A DNA stretch of 50,283 nt from an uncultured Bacteroidales bacterium (GTDB lineage Bacteria; Bacteroidota; Bacteroidia; Bacteroidales; UBA932), in contig CALVCB010000006.1 in assembly GCA_944325965.1 (NCBI GenBank), positions 1-50,283 of the forward strand, read 5' to 3'. Position 1 is the first letter of the stretch, and every line of letters starts with the position of its first letter. The position numbers were made by a program, and so were the translations under genes. The notes below the pieces were generated by a model. The model saw nothing but the letters and a program-made list of their open reading frames with translations. It was not told the origin of the DNA and made no database searches. Positions 1 through 6,971 of the stretch are shown piece after piece.

Positions 1-507
1 GCATATTTCATCGAAAAGGGGATGACAAGATCCTACTGGCTGGTGGACGGGAACGAAATCACCACATCGTTCTCTGGAGAAGGAGATATAGTATTCAGCA
101 TGGACGAGCTTTATTATAATAAGGTAAGCGAGGAATACGTGGAGGCTCTCGAGGACATGGTGGCATACAGGATAGGCATCGGTGACCTTCTGGAACTTTT
201 CAGGACCAATATCGAGATTGCCAACTGGGGCAGGATCATCCACCAGAACGAGTACAGGCACCTTCACCGTTCCCACCGTGACAGGCTCACTCTTTCCGCC
301 GGGGAAAGGTACGTGGAGTTCAGGAAGCAGTTCCCCAAGGTGTGCCAGAGGGTTCAGCTCGGCTACATCGCCTCATATCTCGGGACAACCCTTCCTACTT
401 TGAGCCGGCTGAGGTCGAAAGGGACGCCCTCCGGCAGGAACAGGCAGGAGGGAGACGAGCAGTGCGGAGATGAAAAATTTGTCGCAGGACAAATACCGGA
501 CAGATAA
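1..507 (+). CDS. Crp/Fnr-type transcriptional regulator, 5' truncated
   Basis: The reading frame is open from base 1, so the start lies left of the window; the ATG at 22 is internal. What remains is the second half of a cyclic-nucleotide-binding-like sensor domain (through SFSGEGDIVFSM) and a C-terminal region with the helix-turn-helix segment YIASYLGTTLPTLSRLR, typical of Bacteroidota Crp/Fnr-family regulators. About 25 hydrophilic residues follow the helix-turn-helix. The family binds DNA as a dimer and responds to small ligands or redox, but the ligand cannot be told here, and many Bacteroidota members lack cAMP-binding residues. The target is unknown; the acyltransferase downstream has its own promoter-like box. 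Confidence 0.8.
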   Translation, partial: AYFIEKGMTRSYWLVDGNEITTSFSGEGDIVFSMDELYYNKVSEEYVEALEDMVAYRIGIGDLLELFRTNIEIANWGRIIHQNEYRHLHRSHRDRLTLSAGERYVEFRKQFPKVCQRVQLGYIASYLGTTLPTLSRLRSKGTPSGRNRQEGDEQCGDEKFVAGQIPDR

Positions 508-514
508 TCTTTAG

Positions 515-522
515 TACCTTTG
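515..522 (+). promoter_or_regulatory. Bacteroidota -7 box upstream of acyltransferase
   Basis: TACCTTTG matches TAnnTTTG exactly and lies 36 bases before the chosen ATG at 559. No TTG stands at the expected distance upstream, so only half the promoter is supported. Confidence 0.4.
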
Positions 523-558
523 CCGAGTTTCTAAAAGATTACACAAATTAAAACGGTG

Positions 559-1707
559 ATGCAAAACATCTCTTCCGCGGCATTCTCGGATACAAAACCC
601 CATTATGACCTCCTGGACGGCCTCAGGGGAGTGGCTGCCCTCCTGATGATATGCTACCATATTTTCGAAGGATTCGCCACAAGCCCCATCGACCAGCATT
701 TCAACCATGGCTACATGGCCGTGGATTTCTTCTTCATCCTTTCGGGGTTCGTGATAGGGTATGCATACGACGACAGGTGGAAAACCACACTTACACTCAA
801 GGGGTTCTTCAAGCGCAGGCTCATAAGGCTCCACCCGATGGTGATAATGGGTGCGGTGCTGGGCGCCGCTTCATACTGCATCCAGGGCTGTGTCCGCTGG
901 GACGGGACGCACGTGTCCTTCACTTTCATGCTCATCGCCCTGCTTCTCAGCATGTTCCTTATACCCGTCCTTCCGGGGTCGGGAGCCGATGTCCGCGGCA
1001 ACAACGAGATGTTCCCCCTGAACGGCCCGAGCTGGTCCCTGTTTTTCGAGTATATCGGAAACATACTTTACGCGCTGATAATACGGAAACTGCCGACTGC
1101 CGCACTTGCCGTCCTGGTGGCGCTTGCCGGAGCCGGGCTCGCTTCGTTTGCGATATGCAACCTCTCTGGTTTCGGCCACCTTGGTGTCGGATGGTCGTTG
1201 ATTGACTACAACTTTCCGGGGGGATTCCTCCGTTTGACGTTCTCCTTCTCTATGGGACTGCTCATGTCAAGGATATTCCGTCCGGTGAAGGTAAAGGGGG
1301 CATTTTGGATCTGCAGCGCCGTGCTTGCCGTGCTTTTCTGCATCCCGCATATCGGCGGGGAGGAACACCTCTGGATGAACGGCCTCTACGAATCGGTGTG
1401 CGTCATAGTCATATTCCCGGCACTCGTCTATCTCGGGGCATCCGGAAAGACCTCCGACCGATTGACATCAAGGATATGCAAGTTCCTCGGCGATATTTCC
1501 TACCCGCTGTATATAGTGCACTATCCTGTAATGTACCTTTTCTACTGGTGGCTGTGGCGAGGGGAAGAGAACATTCCTTTTTCGCAGGCGTGGCCTGTGG
1601 CGATAGCGGTAATCCTTGCCAGCATAGCCCTTGCCTACATCTGCCTGCGGTTCTATGACATCCCGCTCCGCAAGTGGCTCACGTCGAAATTCCTCGGAAA
1701 AAAATGA
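559..1707 (+). CDS. Acyltransferase 3 family integral membrane protein
   Basis: About 382 residues, highly hydrophobic, with roughly ten membrane segments. The N-terminal motif YDLLDGLRGVAALLMICYH, with its conserved Arg and His, and the following FFFILSGFVIGY are hallmarks of the acyltransferase-3 (OafA/YrhL) family. Members transfer acetyl or other acyl groups to surface sugars such as O-antigen, peptidoglycan or exopolysaccharide. The C-terminal SYPLYIVHYPVMYLFYW is also typical. The ATG at 559 is preferred to the GTG one codon earlier. The substrate is unknown, and the neighbours (a regulator and pdxA) do not define it. Confidence 0.85.
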   Translation: MQNISSAAFSDTKPHYDLLDGLRGVAALLMICYHIFEGFATSPIDQHFNHGYMAVDFFFILSGFVIGYAYDDRWKTTLTLKGFFKRRLIRLHPMVIMGAVLGAASYCIQGCVRWDGTHVSFTFMLIALLLSMFLIPVLPGSGADVRGNNEMFPLNGPSWSLFFEYIGNILYALIIRKLPTAALAVLVALAGAGLASFAICNLSGFGHLGVGWSLIDYNFPGGFLRLTFSFSMGLLMSRIFRPVKVKGAFWICSAVLAVLFCIPHIGGEEHLWMNGLYESVCVIVIFPALVYLGASGKTSDRLTSRICKFLGDISYPLYIVHYPVMYLFYWWLWRGEENIPFSQAWPVAIAVILASIALAYICLRFYDIPLRKWLTSKFLGKK

Positions 1708-1739
1708 CGGCCTGCGCACAGCCTGGGGCAGCCCTCATA

Positions 1740-1770
1740 TTGAAAAATTCGAAACACTTTAGTACTTTTG
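1740..1770 (+). promoter_or_regulatory. Promoter of pdxA
   Basis: TTG at 1740-1742, then 20 bases, then TACTTTTG at 1763-1770. Both elements and their spacing fit the Bacteroidota primary sigma factor consensus. Transcription should start near 1776, at the foot of the hairpin that begins at 1777. Confidence 0.6.
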
Positions 1771-1776
1771 TAAGTT

Positions 1777-1804
1777 GGTTCGGTCCCAGTATGGAGACCG
1801 GACC
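1777..1804 (+). repeat. Hairpin at the predicted 5' end of the pdxA transcript
   Basis: GGTTCGGTC at 1777-1785 pairs with GACCGGACC at 1796-1804: nine pairs, one of them a T-G wobble, around a ten-base loop. It begins about six bases after the -7 box, so it would sit at the very start of the mRNA, 28 bases before the pdxA ATG. No T-run follows, so it is not a terminator. A 5' stabilising stem or a protein-binding dyad are both possible. Confidence 0.55.
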
Positions 1805-1832
1805 ATGAGATTGTTATAAATGATGAAGAAAT

Positions 1833-2918
1833 ATGGCAAGGAAACTTACAGTAGGCATTACCCAGGGCGATGGGAATGGAATAGGTTATGAGGTGATAAT
1901 CAAAGCATTGGCAGATGAGCGCATGCTTGATATATGTACTCCCGTAATATATGGTTCATCAAAGATATTCGGATTTTACAGGAAACAGATCCATTACCTT
2001 GAACAAATAAATACCAATGTGATAACATCGGCAAAGGATGTCCATCCCAAGAGAGTCAACATTATAAATTGCCTTCCGGACAATGTCTTCGTCGAGCCTG
2101 GACAGTCCACGCCTGAGTCTGCAAAGTCAGCAATGACAGCACTTGAAAGGGCGGTTGATGACCTCAAGCAGGGGAGTATTGACGCTCTTGTGACTGCACC
2201 CATAAACAAGAGGGCGATGGTCAATGAGGGATTCGGCTATACCGGACATACGGAATATCTCCAGCAGCAATTCGGGGTGAACGATGTTCTGATGATAATG
2301 GTATGTGATCAGCTGAAAGTAGGTGTCGTAACCGGTCACATTCCCTTGAAGGATGTCCCGGGAAAACTTTCTGAGGAACTGATCCTGACTAAATTGAGAC
2401 TGATGAAGGCGTCCCTTGAAAGGGATTTCGGGATTTATTCCCCGAAGATTGCAGTACTGGGGCTGAACCCTCATTGCGGTGACGGAGGCCTGCTCGGTGA
2501 TGAAGAACAGGCTGTAATACTTCCGGCAGTCAAGGCCGCCAATGCCGAGGGGATAATGGCTTTCGGACCATATTCTCCGGACGGCTTCTTCGGACTAGGG
2601 AACTACAGCAGGTTTGATGCGGTCATGGCGATGTATCATGACCAGGGACTGACTCCGTTCAAGGCCCTCGCATTCGAGTTGGGGGTAAACTATACTGCAG
2701 GTCTTCCTATCGTACGTACTTCCCCTGACCATGGTACGGCATATGAAATGGCCGGACGGGACCTGGCCGATCCCCGCTCCATGATATCAGCCATATATGC
2801 TGCAGTAGATATATGCAACAGACGGGCGGAATTCGACGACCTGTACGCAAACAGGATGAAAATCCATACGCAGGCTGCTGAAGTCAAGCCTAACCGGAGC
2901 GGCAATATCATTGAATAA
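1833..2918 (+). CDS. pdxA: 4-hydroxythreonine-4-phosphate dehydrogenase
   Basis: 361 residues. PdxA oxidises 4-phosphohydroxy-L-threonine with NAD(P)+ in the DXP-dependent pathway to pyridoxal 5'-phosphate; the product condenses with DXP through PdxJ. Visible signatures are the N-terminal VGITQGDGNGIGYEV, the metal-ligand His in YTGHTEYL (near residue 137), the second in MYHDQGLTPFK (near residue 268), and the C-terminal TSPDHGTAYE. Length is slightly above the E. coli enzyme, normal for Bacteroidota. A promoter and leader hairpin precede it, and rnhA follows 18 bases downstream, so the two are probably co-transcribed. No other vitamin B6 gene lies in the window. Confidence 0.95.
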   Translation: MARKLTVGITQGDGNGIGYEVIIKALADERMLDICTPVIYGSSKIFGFYRKQIHYLEQINTNVITSAKDVHPKRVNIINCLPDNVFVEPGQSTPESAKSAMTALERAVDDLKQGSIDALVTAPINKRAMVNEGFGYTGHTEYLQQQFGVNDVLMIMVCDQLKVGVVTGHIPLKDVPGKLSEELILTKLRLMKASLERDFGIYSPKIAVLGLNPHCGDGGLLGDEEQAVILPAVKAANAEGIMAFGPYSPDGFFGLGNYSRFDAVMAMYHDQGLTPFKALAFELGVNYTAGLPIVRTSPDHGTAYEMAGRDLADPRSMISAIYAAVDICNRRAEFDDLYANRMKIHTQAAEVKPNRSGNIIE

Positions 2919-2936
2919 CCGGAAAAATCTGCAGAG

Positions 2937-3449
2937 ATGGACAAACCGCCTATATACCTATATACGGACGGTGCTTCAAGCGGAAATCCCGGGCCTGGAG
3001 GATATGGTGCAGTACTGAAATGCGCCGGACGAGAGATGGAGCTGTCAGGAGGCTTCTCACTTACTACCAACAACAGGATGGAGCTCCTTGCCGTAATCAA
3101 GGGACTTGAAGCCATAAGGTGGAAAAATGCAGAAGTCCATGTAGTCAGCGACTCATCATATGTGGTGAACGCTGTCAACAAGGGCTGGCTTTTCAATTGG
3201 GAAAGAAAGGGTTTTGCCAAAGTCAAGAACCCTGACCTGTGGCAGAGGTTCCTTCCGCTGTACCGTTCACACAGGGTTTCGTTCCATTGGATAAAAGGAC
3301 ATGCCGGCCACCCGGAGAATGAGCGCTGCGACGCTCTGGCCGTGGCTGCAGGTGCCGGTAATATTGCAAAGGGGGTGCATCTCCCCGATGACACCGGCTA
3401 CCTTGAGCAGACCGCGGTCAGGCAGGAGCTCCCAGTATACAATCAATAA
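2937..3449 (+). CDS. rnhA: Ribonuclease HI
   Basis: 170 residues. It cleaves the RNA strand of RNA-DNA hybrids, as in primer and R-loop removal. The four catalytic acids are visible: D11 in YTDGASSGNPGPGGYG, E49 in TTNNRMELLAVIKGLEAI, D72 in VVSDSSYVVNAV and D132 in ENERCDALA, with the conserved GHAGHPEN loop before the last. The protein carries some 30 extra residues after the core domain. Its stop overlaps the first ATG of the next gene (TAATG at 3447-3451), which suggests translational coupling. Confidence 0.94.
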   Translation: MDKPPIYLYTDGASSGNPGPGGYGAVLKCAGREMELSGGFSLTTNNRMELLAVIKGLEAIRWKNAEVHVVSDSSYVVNAVNKGWLFNWERKGFAKVKNPDLWQRFLPLYRSHRVSFHWIKGHAGHPENERCDALAVAAGAGNIAKGVHLPDDTGYLEQTAVRQELPVYNQ

Positions 3450-4507
3450 TGGCTCAGGGCGGATTCCTTATGATGACATGCAGAACATATGATGAAAACC
3501 GTACCCCGGATATTTCTGTCATAGTACCGGTATACAATGCCGCAGAAACTCTGGAACGGTGCGTGTCAAGTCTTTTGGCACAGACTTTCGGGGATTTTGA
3601 GCTAATACTTGTCGATGACGGAAGTACCGACGCTTCGTTGGATATATGTAACGGCTGTGCTGCTTCCGACGGCAGGGTGAGGGTCCTGTGCAAACCGAAT
3701 GGAGGGGTGTCATCAGCCCGCAATCTGGGATTGGACAATGCGCGCGGGAGATATGTCGCATTCTGTGACAGTGATGATTATGCCGATGCAGACTGGCTCA
3801 GGGCAATGAGGCAGGCGGCAGAGGATGGGGATATGGTCATATGCGGATACCATATATATTATGAGGTCACTGAAAAGGGGAAGAAAGAGGAGGATATCGG
3901 GCTGGAGACAAATGTCCCGCTCACCATTTCTTCCGTCAGTGAAATCCTTGAGAAGACCATAAATGCCAGACTTTTGAGTTTCGTCTGGAATAAGCTTTTC
4001 ATCAGATCCTGGATTGAAAAGGCATCGTTGCGGTTCGATGAGACATGCCGTATTTTCGAGGATGAGCTGTTCGTGTTGGAGTATCTTACCGTAATCCGCC
4101 GGGTAGTATATGTCCCGCATTACGGGTACAATTACTTTTTCCCTGCAGGATTTTATTCTAAATACGATTTTGCCCCGGATTCCTTTATTAAAGTAGTGAA
4201 TTCGATATACGGTCTGCTGGATGCCGGGACCGGAAAGGGACGGGCTGGAAGAATGTATCCGTCACTCCCATCCATAGTATACTGGTGCAAAATCGCTGTG
4301 GGCAGGTATTCCACCTCGCATACTTTCCGCCAAAGTGCAGAACGTATAAGGTTTGCGAAGAAACTTGCTGGAGATTTTCATTCAGGCATTTTTAATCACT
4401 TGACATTAAGGATATTGCATGAAAGGATAATCTATCTTATGTTCAGGTATAAGCACAATTTGCAACCAGGTTGTGCCAGGAGACTTGTACATTTGCGGCG
4501 TAAGTAG
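3449..4507 (+). CDS. Family 2 glycosyltransferase
   Basis: 352 residues from the overlapping ATG; in-frame ATGs at 3470 and 3473 are alternatives. The GT-A fold is clear: ISVIVPVYNAAETLERCVSSL, then LILVDDGSTD, a nucleotide-sugar-binding region ending in VAFCDSDDYAD (the DxD-like metal motif), and later EDELFVLEYL, the usual acidic pair in the acceptor half. Such enzymes add a sugar from a nucleotide donor to polysaccharide or LPS precursors at the inner face of the membrane. There is no transmembrane segment. Donor and acceptor cannot be told. It sits alone between housekeeping genes rather than in a surface-polysaccharide cluster. Confidence 0.88.
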   Translation: MAQGGFLMMTCRTYDENRTPDISVIVPVYNAAETLERCVSSLLAQTFGDFELILVDDGSTDASLDICNGCAASDGRVRVLCKPNGGVSSARNLGLDNARGRYVAFCDSDDYADADWLRAMRQAAEDGDMVICGYHIYYEVTEKGKKEEDIGLETNVPLTISSVSEILEKTINARLLSFVWNKLFIRSWIEKASLRFDETCRIFEDELFVLEYLTVIRRVVYVPHYGYNYFFPAGFYSKYDFAPDSFIKVVNSIYGLLDAGTGKGRAGRMYPSLPSIVYWCKIAVGRYSTSHTFRQSAERIRFAKKLAGDFHSGIFNHLTLRILHERIIYLMFRYKHNLQPGCARRLVHLRRK

Positions 4508-4523
4508 AAAAGGAGACGAAACA

Positions 4524-5426
4524 ATGAATCCAGCTGACCGTCATCATCGACATGTGCATGCAGTCACATCCCTTAATGGTATATATGTCATCGCCATTGT
4601 GCTGAACCTGCTGTTTGTTGCAGTGGAGGCGGCAACAGGGTTTCTGTCGGATTCAGTTGGCCTGCTGTCTGATGCCGGGCACAACCTGAGCGATGTATTC
4701 AGCCTTCTCCTGGCCATGCTGGCATTCAGGCTTTCTATGTCACGGGCCACCAGGAAATTCACATACGGATACCGCAAGACATCAGTGCTTATTTCACTGC
4801 TGAACGCTATCATACTTCTGGTTGCCGTCGGAGCCATCATATCAGAGAGCATACGTAAGTTCAGAGACCCTGCTCCGGTAGACGGGGCTGCCGTGATCTG
4901 GACAGCCGCAGCCGGTATCTTGGTAAACGGAATCACTGCACTCATGCTGATGAAACAGCAGAAGCATGACATCAACACTAGAGGGGCTTTTCTGCACATG
5001 GCGGCAGATACGCTTGTTTCCGTCGGTGTGGTCGTCTCCGGAATAATAATCACCGTCACAGGCTTCACTGCTATAGATCCTATCGTAGGACTGGTGGTCG
5101 CCGCTGTCATACTTTTTTCCACCTGGAAACTGCTTGTAGAAAGTCTCAGGATGTCCATAGATGCCGTTCCTGAGAATATTGACCCTGACAACATAAAGTC
5201 CATGATATCGGACGAGCCGGGAGTTGCTGGTGTCCACCATCTGCATATATGGCCTATCAGCACCACGGAGGCGGCTTTGACGGCACATGTTGTCATCTCC
5301 GATATCGGACGCATGGAAGAAATAAAGGACAGTGTCAAGCACAGGCTCTCGGATGCGGGAATACGTCATTCTACACTGGAAATTGAGACGGCAGACACCC
5401 GTTGCAGAGACTATGAATGCGGATAA
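4524..5426 (+). CDS. Cation diffusion facilitator (zinc-type) exporter
   Basis: 300 residues from the ATG at 4524, chosen because AGGAG stands at 4511-4515; a longer frame from 4473 would overlap the glycosyltransferase. Six membrane segments are followed by a cytoplasmic metal-binding domain (HHLHIWPISTTEAALTAHVV). The transport site looks HD-HD: H53 and D57 in SDAGHNLSD of segment 2, H158 and D162 in HMAADTLV of segment 5. This pattern is known for Zn2+-selective members that exchange Zn2+ for H+. The N-terminus is His-rich (DRHHRHVH), a common add-on in zinc transporters. Zinc is the best inference; Co2+ or Cd2+ cannot be excluded. Confidence 0.88.
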   Translation: MNPADRHHRHVHAVTSLNGIYVIAIVLNLLFVAVEAATGFLSDSVGLLSDAGHNLSDVFSLLLAMLAFRLSMSRATRKFTYGYRKTSVLISLLNAIILLVAVGAIISESIRKFRDPAPVDGAAVIWTAAAGILVNGITALMLMKQQKHDINTRGAFLHMAADTLVSVGVVVSGIIITVTGFTAIDPIVGLVVAAVILFSTWKLLVESLRMSIDAVPENIDPDNIKSMISDEPGVAGVHHLHIWPISTTEAALTAHVVISDIGRMEEIKDSVKHRLSDAGIRHSTLEIETADTRCRDYECG

Positions 5427-5601
5427 GATTCAGCTGGAAGACCCTGGAAACATGTTTCCGGTTCACTCTAGTCCGACCATACCGGTTGCTGTCTGAAATA
5501 TAATTCCTTACGAACAGACTACTTCGCTGCTGCATTCATGTCAGCAATTCTTTTTTATTCATTTTAAAGGCCTTGCGTCTTTTGTTCCTTGTCAGAATTT
5601 A

Positions 5602-5639
5602 AGGCTGTGCCTCAAAAAATGAATTCTGAAGCACAGCCT
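5602..5639. repeat. Long imperfect hairpin between convergent genes
   Basis: AGGCTGTGCCTCA (5602-5614) faces TGAAGCACAGCCT (5627-5639) across a 12-base AT-rich loop: nine perfect outer pairs, then three more beyond one mismatch that is a T-G wobble on the minus strand. It lies 29 bases past the end of the leftward aminotransferase and 176 past the rightward CDF gene, so it may end transcription both ways, though no strong T-run follows on either side. A dispersed palindromic repeat is the alternative. Confidence 0.5.
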
Positions 5640-5667
5640 CTGTATATGGCGGATGCAGTCCGAATGT

Positions 5668-6876
5668 TCAGTTTGTCTTCCCAGGATATGCCTTCAAGCC
5701 TTCGGCAAGGCATTTCAGTGCTTTTTCAAGTTCAGGGATCTCAAGTACGTATGCTATTCTTGCATAGTTCTTTCCCTTGCCCGGGGTCTTGAAGAAGGAG
5801 GCGGCAGGGGTCACCATTGTGGTCTCTCCGTTGTACCTGAATTCCTCAAGCATCCAGCGTGCGAATTTCTCCGTGTCATCCACAGGAAGTTCGGCTACAG
5901 TGTAGAATGCACCCATCGGCATAGGAGTGAACACTCCTGGAATTTTATTGAGGTTCTCAATCATGTAGTTACGCCTGCGGATATATTCTGCCCTTACGTC
6001 CTGAAGATATTCGTCCGTTGTGTCGAGGGCCCCGATTGAAGCGATCTGGCCGAGGACAGGAGGGCAGAGGCGGGCCTGTGCATATTTCAAGGCGGCGGTC
6101 ATGACATCCTTGTTGTGGGAAACGATGCAGCCTACGCGGGCTCCGCACATATTGTATCTTTTTGAAACTGAATCGATGAGGATTACGTTCTGTTCCGCAC
6201 CAGGGATGTTCATTGCAGAGAAATGCGGCTCGTCCGTGTAGCAGAATTCCCTGTACACCTCGTCAGATATCAGGAAAAGGTCGTGCTTCTTGACTATTTC
6301 GCCGAGGGCGAGCATGCTTTCCTTTGAATAGAGGGTGCCCGTAGGGTTGCCAGGATTGCAGATGAGGATGGCCTTTGTCCTGTCGGTGATGGCCTTTTCG
6401 AATTCCTCGACAGGAGGGAGCTGGAACCCGTTACGGATGTCGGTAGGGACTGCCTTCAGGGTGATTTCGTTCATGAAGGCGAAAGTATTGTAATTGGTAT
6501 AGAAAGGCTCGAGGACTATCACTTCATCGCCTGCGTTGCAGGTGATTTCCAGCGACATGAGCACAGACTCGCTGCCTGCGACAGTCACCAGGAGCTCAGG
6601 CACCTCTATATTGATGCCTATCTTCTTGTAATATTTGTTCACAAGTCCTTCCCGGAGCTCGATCAGACCGGCGGAGTTTGAGTACGGGATGTTCACGCCT
6701 TTGTAGTTCCTTACAGCATCGAGAGCGCATTCCGGTGAATTTATCTTTGAATCCGGCTGCCCCATATTCAGATGGTAGACTTTGACTCCTTGTTTCTTTG
6801 CGGCGTCCGACAGCGGAATCAGCTTCCGGATTGCAGATGCCGGCATGAGCTGGGCTTTCTGGGAAATATTGACCAT
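5668..6876 (-). CDS. Class I/II PLP-dependent aminotransferase
   Basis: 402 residues of the aspartate-aminotransferase fold type I. Visible: the N-terminal substrate region YHLNMGQPD, the glycine-rich IPYSNSAGLIELRE, NPGNPTG (the PLP-ring Asn), LISDEVYREF (Asp to the pyridine nitrogen, plus Tyr) and the Schiff-base lysine K239 in DSVSKRYNMCGARVG. The usual substrate carboxylate-binding Arg is probably in YARIAYV. Bacteroidota homologues are annotated as aspartate or general aminotransferases; the amino acid used cannot be read from sequence. It is transcribed divergently from glnN, another nitrogen-metabolism gene, with back-to-back promoter boxes between them. Confidence 0.9.
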   Translation of the reverse strand: MVNISQKAQLMPASAIRKLIPLSDAAKKQGVKVYHLNMGQPDSKINSPECALDAVRNYKGVNIPYSNSAGLIELREGLVNKYYKKIGINIEVPELLVTVAGSESVLMSLEITCNAGDEVIVLEPFYTNYNTFAFMNEITLKAVPTDIRNGFQLPPVEEFEKAITDRTKAILICNPGNPTGTLYSKESMLALGEIVKKHDLFLISDEVYREFCYTDEPHFSAMNIPGAEQNVILIDSVSKRYNMCGARVGCIVSHNKDVMTAALKYAQARLCPPVLGQIASIGALDTTDEYLQDVRAEYIRRRNYMIENLNKIPGVFTPMPMGAFYTVAELPVDDTEKFARWMLEEFRYNGETTMVTPAASFFKTPGKGKNYARIAYVLEIPELEKALKCLAEGLKAYPGKTN

Positions 6877-6910
6877 GACGAATTGTTTTTATAAATTTTT
6901 TAAACGCCGA

Positions 6911-6918
6911 CAAAGTTA
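6911..6918 (-). promoter_or_regulatory. -7 box of the aminotransferase gene
   Basis: On the minus strand this reads TAACTTTG, an exact TAnnTTTG match, 34 bases before the aminotransferase ATG. No clear TTG partner is seen. It stands back to back with the glnN box at 6931-6938. Confidence 0.45.
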
Positions 6919-6930
6919 ACATTTTTTACT

Positions 6931-6938
6931 TACCTTTG
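6931..6938 (+). promoter_or_regulatory. -7 box of glnN
   Basis: TACCTTTG, an exact TAnnTTTG match, 33 bases before the glnN ATG. No obvious TTG at the expected upstream distance; the region between the two divergent boxes is AT-rich. Confidence 0.5.
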
Positions 6939-6971
6939 CGGTCGTTCTTATAAATTAATTTCTTTTGTTTT

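Noticed and set aside
5668..6876. Possible MalY- or methionine-type role for the aminotransferase
   Set aside because: The fold signature is general; nothing in the sequence picks out one substrate, so only the family is reported.
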